A stretch of DNA of 64,000 nucleotides from JAYEHL01 sp041653935. GTDB taxonomy: Bacteria > Chloroflexota > Dehalococcoidia > E44-bin15. The translations under genes and the position numbers were made by a program. Location of the stretch: contig JBAZEO010000007.1 in assembly GCA_041653935.1 (NCBI GenBank), positions 1 to 64,000 of the forward strand, given 5' to 3'. Under the pieces are notes generated by a model. That model made no database searches. It saw nothing but the letters and a program-made list of their open reading frames with translations, and was not told where the DNA came from. Position 1 is the stretch's first letter. The number at the start of each line of letters is the position of its first letter. This document shows, piece by piece, positions 21,961 through 30,312 of this stretch.

Positions 21961-21964
21961 CCTT

Positions 21965-22108
21965 ATGCCCTACTGGTGCGACAAGAAGGATTGTGACATA
22001 CCATCCGGCAAGGCTTACGCCTACTGCCTGCTCCATGACTGCCCGTTTTTGCGAAGATGCACGAAGAGGGCGCTGGCGAAGCGTAAAGGGAGATTGGCAG
22101 GGAAATGA
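21965..22108 (+). CDS. Cysteine-rich micro-protein (47 aa)
   Basis: ATG 21965 lies four bases after the previous stop; the stop overlaps the next start as ATGA. Five cysteines and two histidines in the first 32 residues, then a very basic tail. Probably a single zinc site. Confidence 0.5.
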   Translation: MPYWCDKKDCDIPSGKAYAYCLLHDCPFLRRCTKRALAKRKGRLAGK

Positions 22109-22323
22109 GAGCCAGGGAGAAGACCGTTACGATGGCGGATATACGGTAATCGATCAACAAACTCATGCTTGATTGTCGGATGGGTGAGCATTTGGTCGCC
22201 AAAGGACGTGAACCCGAATCCGCTGAGATAATTGACGCATCGCGCGATATATTATTAGCTCAGATTAAACAAATGGTATTTGAGGCAACTCCTCCGGTTG
22301 GTCGTGGGCCGTACGGCGATTAG
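22105..22323 (+). CDS. Small protein interrupted by in-frame TAA
   Basis: One frame runs from ATG 22105 to TAG 22321 and encodes a 72-codon protein, but codon 15 is TAA (22147-22149) between ADIR and SINKLMLDC. Both sides are in the same frame and read as one coherent helical protein. The upstream part has a GGGAGA ribosome site; the downstream part has only ATG 22165 without one. CAA at the stop would restore the gene. Confidence 0.55.
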
Positions 22324-22333
22324 CAGATAAGAA

Positions 22334-22564
22334 ATGAAAGCAGCAATAAAAGGTAGTCTTACGGTAGAGGTTGAGGGTATATCTAACGGCTGCCTTATAT
22401 TAAAATACCTTGATTGTGGCAATAACCGTATTTCAATACCCGCTGATTTATTGCCATTCTTGCAGCCAGGCTCGATTGTCGAGTTATCCGTCAGGATACC
22501 CGATGTCGAGATAGACCCGGCTGGGTGGAGTATCCGCTATTTAAATACCCTGGAGGGTAAATAA
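22334..22564 (+). CDS. Hypothetical beta-rich protein (76 aa)
   Basis: Starts after AGATAAGAA and ends overlapping the next gene (TAATG). A small beta barrel-like pattern (LTVEVEGISNGCLILKYLD). No family recognised. Confidence 0.5.
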   Translation: MKAAIKGSLTVEVEGISNGCLILKYLDCGNNRISIPADLLPFLQPGSIVELSVRIPDVEIDPAGWSIRYLNTLEGK

Positions 22565-22776
22565 TGTGGTCTTGGAGACTGATAATCATTTTAATTGTTC
22601 TGATTTGTATTGCTTTGCTACTGGTAGCACTTGGTATTGGTGGCACGATGCTTATAGCATCCTCCAATAAGTCGTCTTTTGTGAAGGGTTTTTTAATTTG
22701 GCTACTCATGCTTAGTAACCTAAGCGGAGGTATTGCTGTTGGTATGTGTATTGCAAGAGTATTGATTAAGGGATAA
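22564..22776 (+). CDS. Small membrane protein (70 aa)
   Basis: Two hydrophobic helices (residues about 6-30 and 42-65). TAATG coupling on both sides with the terminase. It might be a holin-like or envelope protein, but position before the terminase is unusual for lysis. Confidence 0.55.
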   Translation: MWSWRLIIILIVLICIALLLVALGIGGTMLIASSNKSSFVKGFLIWLLMLSNLSGGIAVGMCIARVLIKG

Positions 22777-23510
22777 TGAGAGTCAACAATGTCCCTGTCG
22801 TCGAGGACTCGTTGCGCAGGTTTGCCGAGTTAACTAGGCAGTCAACGTCTACCCATTCGCCATTCGTGGATGAGTGGGATTTCCTATCACGCGCCGTGTA
22901 TACAAAGGATGAAGCAAAGGGTGAGATCAGACAATTCCCTCAATATACTTATCTCGAATACCTTACTCGCACACGTAGAGAGAATTATTTAACACCACCC
23001 ATTCACGCGTATGAAAAGAGCCGGAGAATGTTGATCTCCTGGTGGTTATTATCGCTTTATTTATACGATACACTCACTCAATATAATCATGCTAATTTTG
23101 TAGGTAGTAGAAAGCTAGAGGGTAGCGCATATTTTCTAGGCGAAGAACGCATATTGGGTGTCTATGAGAGGATACCAGCGGATGTATGGCCTAACAAACC
23201 TCAACTGATACACGGTTCAAAGCGCGGCATGGGTTACGAGACATTGACCTGTCCCGAAACAGGATCGTTTTTGATGGCGATAGCATCAGGTGCGGATCAG
23301 TTACGGCAATATACAGCAAGCAATGTGTTTGGTGACGAAATAGCTTTCTGGCAGTGGTGGGGGCGGTCTTACAAAGCCATGCGACCATGTATTGATGGCG
23401 GCGGACATATTGATCTTGTGACAACTGCCGATCTTGGTAGTGAGGCGGAGGAGGTATATTATCCTCGCCTTGGCAATACGCATGTGCTCAGAGAGGCAGT
23501 GAGCGAATAA
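22776..23510 (+). CDS. Terminase large subunit, ATPase part (244 aa)
   Basis: DNA-packaging motor. The Walker A-like segment YEKSRRMLISWW and the GDEIAFW Walker B region are in the order of phage terminase ATPase domains, followed by TTADLG. The frame ends in TAATAA, and the nuclease half starts two bases later in the -1 frame (23513). Together the two make a full large subunit of normal length, about 529 residues. It could be a natural two-gene terminase, a frameshift, or one-base deletion. Confidence 0.85.
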   Translation: MRVNNVPVVEDSLRRFAELTRQSTSTHSPFVDEWDFLSRAVYTKDEAKGEIRQFPQYTYLEYLTRTRRENYLTPPIHAYEKSRRMLISWWLLSLYLYDTLTQYNHANFVGSRKLEGSAYFLGEERILGVYERIPADVWPNKPQLIHGSKRGMGYETLTCPETGSFLMAIASGADQLRQYTASNVFGDEIAFWQWWGRSYKAMRPCIDGGGHIDLVTTADLGSEAEEVYYPRLGNTHVLREAVSE

Positions 23511-23512
23511 TA

Positions 23513-24370
23513 ATGCAGGGCATCGAAGAACGCTTAACTGAGACAGGTATTCGAGTAGTGCGTGTGCATTATACCGCAGATGAAGCCAAAAGAAGCGAAG
23601 AATGGAAGGCTACCGCTAAGTCAGGTTACACAAATGATCGTGACTGGGAAAGGGAAATGGAGATCAACTGGTCAATAGCCAGTGGTTTACCTATCTTCGC
23701 CGATGAATTTGTAAGGGAATGGCACGTTGCTAAACAGATATTACGCCCGATACCTGGAAAGGTAATTGTAAGGGGCTGGGACTTTGGAAACACTCCAGCC
23801 TGTGTTTGGGCGCAGTTAGACCCTAATGGGCGTATATTAGTGCTGAATGAGCTTGCAACTTGGGATGGCAGGACTGACGAGCGCAGATGCTTCATTGAGA
23901 CATTTGCACCTGCTGTTATACGGATGACAAATCAAGAATATCCTGGCTTCGAGTGCATAGACTTTGCTGACCCTGCTGGATGGTCTGCATCACAGACTGA
24001 TGGCAAGAGTTGTGTTCAGTTGATGCAAAAGGAGGGTATACAGCCGCGAAAGGGGACAATAACGTGGACTGAGCGAAGGTCAGCGATTATTTATGCGTTG
24101 ACCACTGCGTCAGGTGGTAGTCCATGCTTAGTAATATCGCCCAACTGCCACATGCTCATTGAGGGATTTCAGGGAGCGTATAGGTTTCAACAGATAGGTG
24201 AGACTGAGCGATTCCGTAACGACCCTGAAAAAAACGCATGGTCTCATCCGATGGACGCGCTGGAGTATGTTGTCGGCGCGTTATTTACACCGAAGAAGCA
24301 TCAACGAAACCGTGATGAGGACGACTATCGGCGCAAGGTGAGAAAAAAGGACAAAGTGACGGGATACTAG
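23513..24370 (+). CDS. Terminase large subunit, nuclease part (285 aa)
   Basis: Contains the nuclease-side motifs: VHYTADEAKRSEEWK, IRGWDFGNTPACVW (the first RuvC-like aspartate), FADPAGW and HPMDALEYVVGALF with a late aspartate. Such domains cut concatemeric DNA during packaging. The frame enters before the first ATG as GSERII, so a -1 shift in the upstream gene would fuse the halves with no lost residues. Ribosome site is poor (GAGAGG 16 bases before ATG). Confidence 0.85.
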   Translation: MQGIEERLTETGIRVVRVHYTADEAKRSEEWKATAKSGYTNDRDWEREMEINWSIASGLPIFADEFVREWHVAKQILRPIPGKVIVRGWDFGNTPACVWAQLDPNGRILVLNELATWDGRTDERRCFIETFAPAVIRMTNQEYPGFECIDFADPAGWSASQTDGKSCVQLMQKEGIQPRKGTITWTERRSAIIYALTTASGGSPCLVISPNCHMLIEGFQGAYRFQQIGETERFRNDPEKNAWSHPMDALEYVVGALFTPKKHQRNRDEDDYRRKVRKKDKVTGY

Positions 24371-24371
24371 G

Positions 24372-24746
24372 ATGATAAATTACAACATAACACCACATCC
24401 GAGCGGCTTATTCTATATTGCAGTCGCAGAACAGGCAGAGCATTCGGGTTTATGGATACCGCCTTCGGCAAGAAAAGAACTGTCAGAGAAGGCATGTAGT
24501 AAGCCTGAATTGACCGTTGAGGCATTACAGCAGTCGTATAACAGTCTTGGTCAATACCAAATACCAGTCAGGTGGTCTTATGGTATATCCGAATGGAGAG
24601 ATATACCCTGGTTTGAAATACAAAAGCTAGCCACGACTGGCTTCGATGTTGAAGGCATTGGCGCTTCGCCGATACCCGAATGCTGGTCAAAAGAGTGGCA
24701 TGAGGACGCGCCCGATTGGTGGCCGGAGGAGTGGCAATATGAATAA
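24372..24746 (+). CDS. Hypothetical protein (124 aa)
   Basis: Starts two bases after the terminase stop. Pro/Ser-rich, ends in a Trp-rich acidic tail (DWWPEEWQYE). Located between terminase and portal, where head accessory or packaging genes occur. No family recognised. Confidence 0.6.
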   Translation: MINYNITPHPSGLFYIAVAEQAEHSGLWIPPSARKELSEKACSKPELTVEALQQSYNSLGQYQIPVRWSYGISEWRDIPWFEIQKLATTGFDVEGIGASPIPECWSKEWHEDAPDWWPEEWQYE

Positions 24747-24969
24747 CAATGAAGATGATTATAATAATCATAGATACATACCTGGCACGAACAAAAAAGG
24801 TGACAGAGTTGCTATGACTGCGTCTATTGAGAAAATCATATCGCTGACCAGTCGCGGAGTATCCGACACAGAATATATGCACCTTGACCTTGATCGTATT
24901 ATGATTGATTATATAGGTTGTAAGACATTGAATGATATTTTTGATAATTGGAACTTTTGGTGGGCGTAA
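24739..24969 (+). CDS. Hypothetical protein (76 aa)
   Basis: ATG 24739 follows GGCCGGAGGAGTGG. Begins with an Asn/Asp-rich patch and ends NDIFDNWNFWWA. No motif recognised. Confidence 0.5.
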   Translation: MNNNEDDYNNHRYIPGTNKKGDRVAMTASIEKIISLTSRGVSDTEYMHLDLDRIMIDYIGCKTLNDIFDNWNFWWA

Positions 24970-25538
24970 TGAATAACCTCGACTTCGAGGCATATAAAAC
25001 CGAGTTTGAACACGAATATGCGAAGATAGAACATGGGCGAGTTGAGATTGCGTTAGTATCACCGTATGGTAAGTATGGTAAGGTGACTGCCAAGACTGAC
25101 AATTGGGAGATCGCCGAGCCGATCAAAACCTATGCCGGTAAGTGGCCGTGGAGCAAGAGACCATCGGCAAAGAGGTTAGCGCAATCATGCAATGAATTGC
25201 TCAACTTGTTATGTCTTGATGAACCTTCAACAGTTGCGCATTGGTTAAAGTTAGAGTGTGAGTATTACCCTAAGAATCCTACTCTATTAAAATACAGTGG
25301 CATGTTGTATGATCCAACAAGCAAGATCGTCATCCGCATACCTTGGGAGTTAAGAATATTCAGAGCGCAATACATCGATCCACGAAGTGAACGATTCTGG
25401 TCTCATGTCGACGTACCGGACGATCAATGGCATGGTGGTCACGTGATCCGTATTCGCGGCAGGTTTGCTGCAATACCGATGGAGTATGAAATCGTGGAAC
25501 CTGAGCCGAAATATTTATATACTCCAATTGCGGAATGA
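24969..25538 (+). CDS. Hypothetical protein (189 aa)
   Basis: TAATG overlap (24969) sets the start. Beta-rich, with a central Trp/Arg segment (WELRIFRAQYIDPRSERFW). No family recognised. Located before the portal. Confidence 0.6.
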   Translation: MNNLDFEAYKTEFEHEYAKIEHGRVEIALVSPYGKYGKVTAKTDNWEIAEPIKTYAGKWPWSKRPSAKRLAQSCNELLNLLCLDEPSTVAHWLKLECEYYPKNPTLLKYSGMLYDPTSKIVIRIPWELRIFRAQYIDPRSERFWSHVDVPDDQWHGGHVIRIRGRFAAIPMEYEIVEPEPKYLYTPIAE

Positions 25539-25570
25539 GTGAGGAGGGCAGATTGTGAGGAACATAAATA

Positions 25571-25807
25571 ATGTGGCCTAAGAAAAAGCGTAAAACACTT
25601 AATATGTATTCCGATCTCTACTATCCTCTCCCGCAGGGAACGCCGAGATGGATCATTAGGGCTATGGAGACGAACGAATACCCAATGTATTCACCACAAA
25701 CAGGTAGGTATGAACGCAATTCAATGTTGAGTAAATTTTTTGCCAATGCAACCGTTAGGGCTATCCGCAATGGTGATTATAGGCCATCTACTGCGGACAT
25801 GTGGTGA
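25571..25807 (+). CDS. Hypothetical protein (78 aa)
   Basis: GAGGAACATAAATA precedes ATG 25571. Basic N-terminus (WPKKKRKTLN), then an aromatic-rich body. No family recognised. Confidence 0.55.
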   Translation: MWPKKKRKTLNMYSDLYYPLPQGTPRWIIRAMETNEYPMYSPQTGRYERNSMLSKFFANATVRAIRNGDYRPSTADMW

Positions 25808-25833
25808 GACAACCACGCGGGAAGGTATTATTA

Positions 25834-26802
25834 ATGAACAGAATAGACAAATTAACCAAGCGGATTGAGGCTATAGAAGCAAAACTCACGCCGAAGTTCA
25901 AGGCGGGCGACAATGTAATAGTAAAAGAAAGTGAGATCGTCTGGACAATAGAAGAACCTCACAATATCGGCACTGAACCAGAAGCAACTTTATCACATCC
26001 TGATTATGCGTCAATAGTCAGACCTCTGAGTTGGTTGCATCTTGCTGAAAAACCAAAGTTCATAATAGGCAACCGGGTTATTATCAAGAATAGGAAAGGT
26101 GAATTGATATACCTACCCTACATGGTTGTTAATCCAATTCCCGACAGTTTAGGTCATATAGAAATATTCAATAAGTATGAGGGACATTTAAGATACATAG
26201 AAGAATCTAATTGCGAACTTATAACAACTACTGCAAAACCCAAGCTCAAAAAGGGTGATTTGGTAATTGTGAATAAGGTATTAGATTCTTCGCTTGATCC
26301 TAATATTCGAGTGCCTTTCGCAGGTAGGGTTGTCGATGATTGGGAAATGCCTGGTAATCGAGAAGAATATATATTCATAGCGGATGATCTCAACAATGGA
26401 TATATAGCAAAAGCGACTGAGTGCAAACTTATACCAGATGAACCAACCACACATACACCTATCAAGAAGGGCATTAAGGTTCTTGTGAAGGGCAAACCGT
26501 ACACAGCACTCGTGACTTCAGAGCCAAGTATAACGGGTGAGGTTTGGGTTTGCAGTGATGACTACTTTTTTTACAGGAAGATCAGAGCGACTGACTGTGA
26601 GTTGATTCAACAACCCGCTACCATAGGTCATAATACGAACTACACAGAGTTGTTTGACAACATCGAATCTCAGTTTGATCTTGTTAAAGCACTGTTGGAT
26701 AAAGATATGATTGAAGAGGTTAGAGTCCAACTAAATGTATTGCAGAAGCTATTGGTAATCGCAATGACTCCAACAATGGTTTGCAGGAAGGATGTGGAGT
26801 GA
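25834..26802 (+). CDS. Repeat protein with KOW/SH3-like modules (322 aa)
   Basis: Starts with a 25-residue coiled-coil-like helix (RIDKLTKRIEAIEAKL). Then four units of about 65-70 residues each open with a K(F/L)xxG(D/N)xVxVK motif (FKAGDNVIVK, FIIGNRVIIK, LKKGDLVIVN, IKKGIKVLVK) and close with a C/W-EL segment (WLHL, NCEL, ECKL, DCEL). This resembles tandem SH3/KOW-like beta barrels and ends in a helix. The repeat is clear; function unknown. It could be a transcript- or particle-associated adaptor. Confidence 0.6.
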   Translation: MNRIDKLTKRIEAIEAKLTPKFKAGDNVIVKESEIVWTIEEPHNIGTEPEATLSHPDYASIVRPLSWLHLAEKPKFIIGNRVIIKNRKGELIYLPYMVVNPIPDSLGHIEIFNKYEGHLRYIEESNCELITTTAKPKLKKGDLVIVNKVLDSSLDPNIRVPFAGRVVDDWEMPGNREEYIFIADDLNNGYIAKATECKLIPDEPTTHTPIKKGIKVLVKGKPYTALVTSEPSITGEVWVCSDDYFFYRKIRATDCELIQQPATIGHNTNYTELFDNIESQFDLVKALLDKDMIEEVRVQLNVLQKLLVIAMTPTMVCRKDVE

Positions 26803-26810
26803 TGGGATAT

Positions 26811-26899
26811 GGAGCGATGGCAGAGTCAGGTAATTGCAACAGTTTGCTAAACTGTAGGGCTTAACCGCCCCGTAGGTTCAAATCCTACTCGCTCCGCCA
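26811..26899 (+). tRNA. tRNA-Ser (anticodon GCT)
   Basis: Acceptor GGAGCGA pairs with TCGCTCC. Anticodon stem ACAGT/ACTGT holds loop TTGCTAA, anticodon GCT. A long variable arm (GGGC...GCCC) is typical of serine tRNAs. T arm GTAGG-TTCAAAT-CCTAC. CCA is encoded. Confidence 0.95.
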
Positions 26900-26930
26900 T
26901 AATGAGACTCTACTATAGGAAGGACGCGAA

Positions 26931-27242
26931 ATGAATGAGGTATCATAACCTGAACCAGATATTGTAAATGTCACAGAAGAACGCAGGACATTTAGACCCG
27001 AAGATCAAGGTATACCGCATGGATGGATTCAATGGAAAGGCAGTACTGCTTGTATGGATGTTACCTGCAAATGCGGCGCATCATTCCATATTGACGCTGA
27101 ATTTGCTTATTATGTTAAATGCCCTGATTGTGGCTTGATTCTCAGCTGTTCGGGTCACATAGAATTGATACCGTTGACTGCGGAGGAAATGGATGCCGTC
27201 AAGGATAATCTTACCATAGCCGAAGCCATTGGAGAGTATTAG
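26931..27242 (+). CDS. Zinc-ribbon protein interrupted by in-frame TAA
   Basis: ATAGGAAGGACGCGAA is an excellent ribosome site for ATG 26931. The frame reads NEVS, then TAA at 26946-26948, then PEPDIVNVTEERRTF and on to a zinc ribbon (CKCGASFH ... CPDCG). Both sides are in the same frame, and CAA at the stop would give a single 103-residue protein. Without readthrough only an ATG at 27054, inside the zinc ribbon, is available. Confidence 0.6.
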
Positions 27243-27261
27243 ATAGTTAATATAAATACAA

Positions 27262-27387
27262 AATCGTGCTTTACCGTATATGTGGTGTCTTAGTATCTAA
27301 GCAAAATGGTTCAATTCCAGGTGGACTGGTGATTGTGGGAGTTCGATTCTCCGGTACGGTTTAACTGATCCACTAAGGAGCACGATT
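27262..27387 (+). ncRNA. Structured RNA with two T-loop motifs and a pseudoknot
   Basis: Outer stem AATCGTGCT (27262-27270) with AGCACGATT (27379-27387), 9 bp. Inner stem 27273-27279 with 27354-27360, 7 bp with one G-U. CTTAGT (27289-27294) can pair with ACTAAG (27372-27377), crossing the inner stem. GGTTCAATTCC (27308-27318) and GGAGTTCGATTCTCC (27338-27352) are both T-arm-like (GTTCRANTC). It lies just after the tRNA region. Not a canonical tRNA; possibly a tRNA-like decoy or degenerate tRNA. Confidence 0.55.
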
Positions 27388-27411
27388 AACAATATAACAT
27401 AATTTAACAAA

Positions 27412-27515
27412 TGCCCGGTATGTGAGTGGGTTGCAAACCACGAATCATACTTTAGGATTCAATGACCCGGATACCTTGCAAGGGGGTATCCGGGTCATTT
27501 TTGCATTACCGGGCA
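27412..27515 (+). ncRNA. Structured element with kissing-loop candidate
   Basis: TGCCCGGTA (27412-27420) pairs with TACCGGGCA (27507-27515), 9 bp, enclosing three hairpins: 27426-27441, 27442-27460 and the terminator 27463-27497. The loops of the first and third hairpins both contain TTGCAA, which is self-complementary and could kiss. Located before the UDP-sugar dehydrogenase gene. Confidence 0.5.
27463..27502 (+). terminator. Intrinsic terminator
   Basis: A 13-bp perfect stem (27463-27475 with 27485-27497), 9-base loop, then TTTTT at 27498-27502. Classic rho-independent terminator, probably ending the packaging/tRNA transcript. Confidence 0.85.
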
Positions 27516-27539
27516 GATCAAATTAGGAGCCATTAGAGA

Positions 27540-28346
27540 ATGAAAATTGGGATTATCGGTTGTGGAATGGTCGGAAACGCGCTGTACGCCTACTACGAGC
27601 GCGAACATGACGTATTCGCGTATGACCTGATACCAGAACGGTCAAGGTGTGGCATTGGCCTGCTGAACGCCAATGCAGAGGTCGTATTTATCTGCGTACC
27701 TACGCCGTACGCTGGCAACGGTAAGGGCTTGGATTGCTCGGCTGTGTATGACGCCGTGAGCTTGCTTACAGGTGATAAGACGGTCATTATAAAATCCACA
27801 GTCATGCCCGGTACGACTGATAAACTTCAAGAGTTATACCCACAGCACAAGTTCTTTTTCGTACCGGAGTTTTTGAGTGAAGCGACGGCAGTTAAGGATT
27901 ACGCAAATCCGAGAAGATCACATATAGTTGGTGTGCCACAAAAAGATTGGGACGAACCAGAAAAATATGGCGCAATTTACGGATCACATCGGATCGTAGA
28001 GAGCCTATTAACAGGAGAATTAAGAAGATATTATCTACCAGCCCGACAAGCCGAACTCCTCAAGCTTGCGACGAATAGTTATTATGCGCTAAAGGTCACG
28101 TTTGCCAACATGCTCTATGATCTCGGCATGACGCAAGAGACGCTTGACGCTCTAGTAGCCGATCCGTGGATAGTGCCGAGTCACTTCCAAGTGCATTTTA
28201 GAGGCACTAGAGGCGTAAGGGGTGCCTGCTTGCCCAAGGATACACAGGCTTTGATGGACTACGCGGGTGAAGAATATTTGGGTAGCCTGCTTGATATTGC
28301 CACCGAATACAACAAGCGATTGATAGAAAGCAAGCAAGAGGATTAG
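27540..28346 (+). CDS. UDP-glucose 6-dehydrogenase-like protein, short form (268 aa)
   Basis: Oxidises a nucleotide sugar, most likely UDP-glucose to UDP-glucuronate, with NAD. Rossmann motif GCGMVG at residues 7-12, CVPTP at 52-56, EFLSE near 110, catalytic-helix lysine K175 in LKLATN, and the catalytic loop GACLPKD with C230 and K233. It lacks the usual C-terminal UDP-binding domain (typical enzymes are about 390-450 residues), a form seen in some phages. With the UDP-xylose synthase at 39771 it would form a two-step path. Substrate identity is inferred. Confidence 0.8.
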   Translation: MKIGIIGCGMVGNALYAYYEREHDVFAYDLIPERSRCGIGLLNANAEVVFICVPTPYAGNGKGLDCSAVYDAVSLLTGDKTVIIKSTVMPGTTDKLQELYPQHKFFFVPEFLSEATAVKDYANPRRSHIVGVPQKDWDEPEKYGAIYGSHRIVESLLTGELRRYYLPARQAELLKLATNSYYALKVTFANMLYDLGMTQETLDALVADPWIVPSHFQVHFRGTRGVRGACLPKDTQALMDYAGEEYLGSLLDIATEYNKRLIESKQED

Positions 28347-28350
28347 ATAC

Positions 28351-30312
28351 ATGCCACTACCTGTGATGCCTGATATTAAAGTTAATATAGACGAAGCCGA
28401 ACGTGTGAAACTTGGCGCGGAATTACTGGAGAAAATAGAGTCATCGCGCAATGGCATGAAAAAGCTCCTTGATAATATCAAAACGTGGGAACGGTTCTTC
28501 GAGTCGGACTTGCCGGAGAAAAATGATCCTTGGGAGAAGTGCTCTAATATCAACGTTCCGATCATTCAGCCGGATGTCGATACATTCCACTCGAATATAA
28601 ACGGCGTTGTATTGGGTGTATCTCCTATTGTCAACGTAGTGCCTCCGCCATTCGCAGCCGACGCGACGCTCAAGCAGGTAGCTCAACGCGTAGAAGCCGC
28701 TATTGAGACTGTTCAGACAGCAATAATGAATTATGCGCAGGCAGCGGATCAGTGGCACTTAACGGCACTCATGCATCCGTCAGCGGTCATAAAGCTACCC
28801 TGGCGCGAAGAATACAGGACGGTAAAACGCCAGCAGGTCGATAAAAAAGGCACTAATGCGCTTATAGATGTGCAGGAGATCAAATACCGCGGCCCTCGCA
28901 TTGAGACGGTCGATATAAACAACTTTGTCATATACCCATTGACGGCAAAGAGCATTGAAGATGCTTATCTCGTAGGCGACAGGTTTGTGCTTACCGAGGA
29001 TGAAGTAAACAGGCGCGTTAAGGACGGTTATTTCGACGCGGTTCCCGCAAAAGAGGTAATGAAGCGACCAGAGAACGAACTGACAAGCTCTCTACAAGAT
29101 TTTAGTAATGATGAGCGCAACGACCAGGTTGGTATCGAGAATGTGGATATTGAACAGTATTATTTTTGGGAGGTCATTGCGCCTTATGATGTAAATAAAG
29201 ACGGGCTTATGGAGGAGTGCGTATTCGTACTCGAGGCTACAACGGGAACGATAGTTCGCGCCACGCAGTTCCCGTATTTCCACGGCAGGCGTTATTACGT
29301 CAGCATGGCTCCGTTCTTGAAAAGCGTCAAGATGTTCTTTAAGCGCTGCCTGCCTCAGATACTTGAGCACATGCAACGCGAAGCGAACGCGATACACAAC
29401 CAGCGCGCGGATGCTACTACGCAGGCAATTAACAAAGCATTCAAGGTTCGTAAAGGATCGCTTGATAACCCAGACTCGATAGATATATCGCCTGGTGGCG
29501 TGACCGAACTTGATGACATAAACGATCTTGTAGAGTTTACACTATCGCCTGTTATACCAGGCGTTGATCTTCAAGAAATGAACCGCAGCAACTCTGAACG
29601 CGCCTCTGGGATAAACGACATGACTACGGGTAGGCAGTCTGAGGGCAACAAGACGCTCGGTGAACTTCAGATGGTCATGGCGAAGGCCGGCAGCAGGTTT
29701 GAAGATGTCATAAGGCGCGTTCAGGGCGCGCATGTAGAAGTCGCAAAGCAGATCGCGGGACTGATGTATCAGTTCATGACAGATGATGAGCTTAAAATGC
29801 TCAATATAGAGCGTGAAATGCTCATCTTCCCTTGGGATTTCATCCCACATGGTTCTGTCGGCACGGTTGACAAAAATATGGAGTTTCAGCGAGCAAGTAA
29901 TGTGTATAAGACCATGATCACCGACAAGAACCCACTTGTGGTCAGCAACCCACTTCATATTTACCGTTTAACACGGGATTATTTGCAGTCACTCGGCACA
30001 ACGGATGTCGAGTCGTATATCGGCACTGAACAGGAAATCCAGTTGCAGATAAAACAGGCGCAGATGCAACAGCAGGCGCAGGCGGTTGCGATGGGTATGG
30101 CGCAGGCTCCGCAGTTCGATGATCCGCAGGAGGCGCAGGCATTTGAACAGATGGTAGCAGAAGCCCGGAACGCAATCGCCATGCAACAGGAGCAAGGGCA
30201 GTCGCAACAGCAATTAGAACAGGCCAAACTACAACATCAATCGGCTGAGAATCAGGCCGATAGGGAAGCGAAGTTGCAGTTGGAATCCATGCGACAAGGC
30301 AGGAGATTGTAG
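28351..30312 (+). CDS. Portal protein (653 aa)
   Basis: Long protein located between terminase and scaffold/capsid, with the portal pattern: an early acidic region, PLTAKSIEDAYLVGDRF, a conserved DKNGL-type loop (DVNKDGLMEECVFVLEATTG), AHNQRADATTQAINKAF in the middle and a Gln-rich helical tail (QQQAQAVAMG, QEQGQSQQQLEQAKL). These match podoviral-style portals with long C-terminal barrels. ATG 28351 follows AGAGGATTAG. Confidence 0.8.
   Translation: MPLPVMPDIKVNIDEAERVKLGAELLEKIESSRNGMKKLLDNIKTWERFFESDLPEKNDPWEKCSNINVPIIQPDVDTFHSNINGVVLGVSPIVNVVPPPFAADATLKQVAQRVEAAIETVQTAIMNYAQAADQWHLTALMHPSAVIKLPWREEYRTVKRQQVDKKGTNALIDVQEIKYRGPRIETVDINNFVIYPLTAKSIEDAYLVGDRFVLTEDEVNRRVKDGYFDAVPAKEVMKRPENELTSSLQDFSNDERNDQVGIENVDIEQYYFWEVIAPYDVNKDGLMEECVFVLEATTGTIVRATQFPYFHGRRYYVSMAPFLKSVKMFFKRCLPQILEHMQREANAIHNQRADATTQAINKAFKVRKGSLDNPDSIDISPGGVTELDDINDLVEFTLSPVIPGVDLQEMNRSNSERASGINDMTTGRQSEGNKTLGELQMVMAKAGSRFEDVIRRVQGAHVEVAKQIAGLMYQFMTDDELKMLNIEREMLIFPWDFIPHGSVGTVDKNMEFQRASNVYKTMITDKNPLVVSNPLHIYRLTRDYLQSLGTTDVESYIGTEQEIQLQIKQAQMQQQAQAVAMGMAQAPQFDDPQEAQAFEQMVAEARNAIAMQQEQGQSQQQLEQAKLQHQSAENQADREAKLQLESMRQGRRL

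Noticed and set aside
14823..26948. Global reassignment of TAA as a sense codon
   Set aside because: Many genes in the window end in TAA with a coupled downstream start, so TAA is an ordinary stop here; only three interrupted genes are anomalous.
27273..27360. Canonical tRNA-Leu(CAA) within the structured RNA
   Set aside because: A 7-bp acceptor-like stem and T arm are present, but no D arm can be formed and the anticodon stem has only three pairs.
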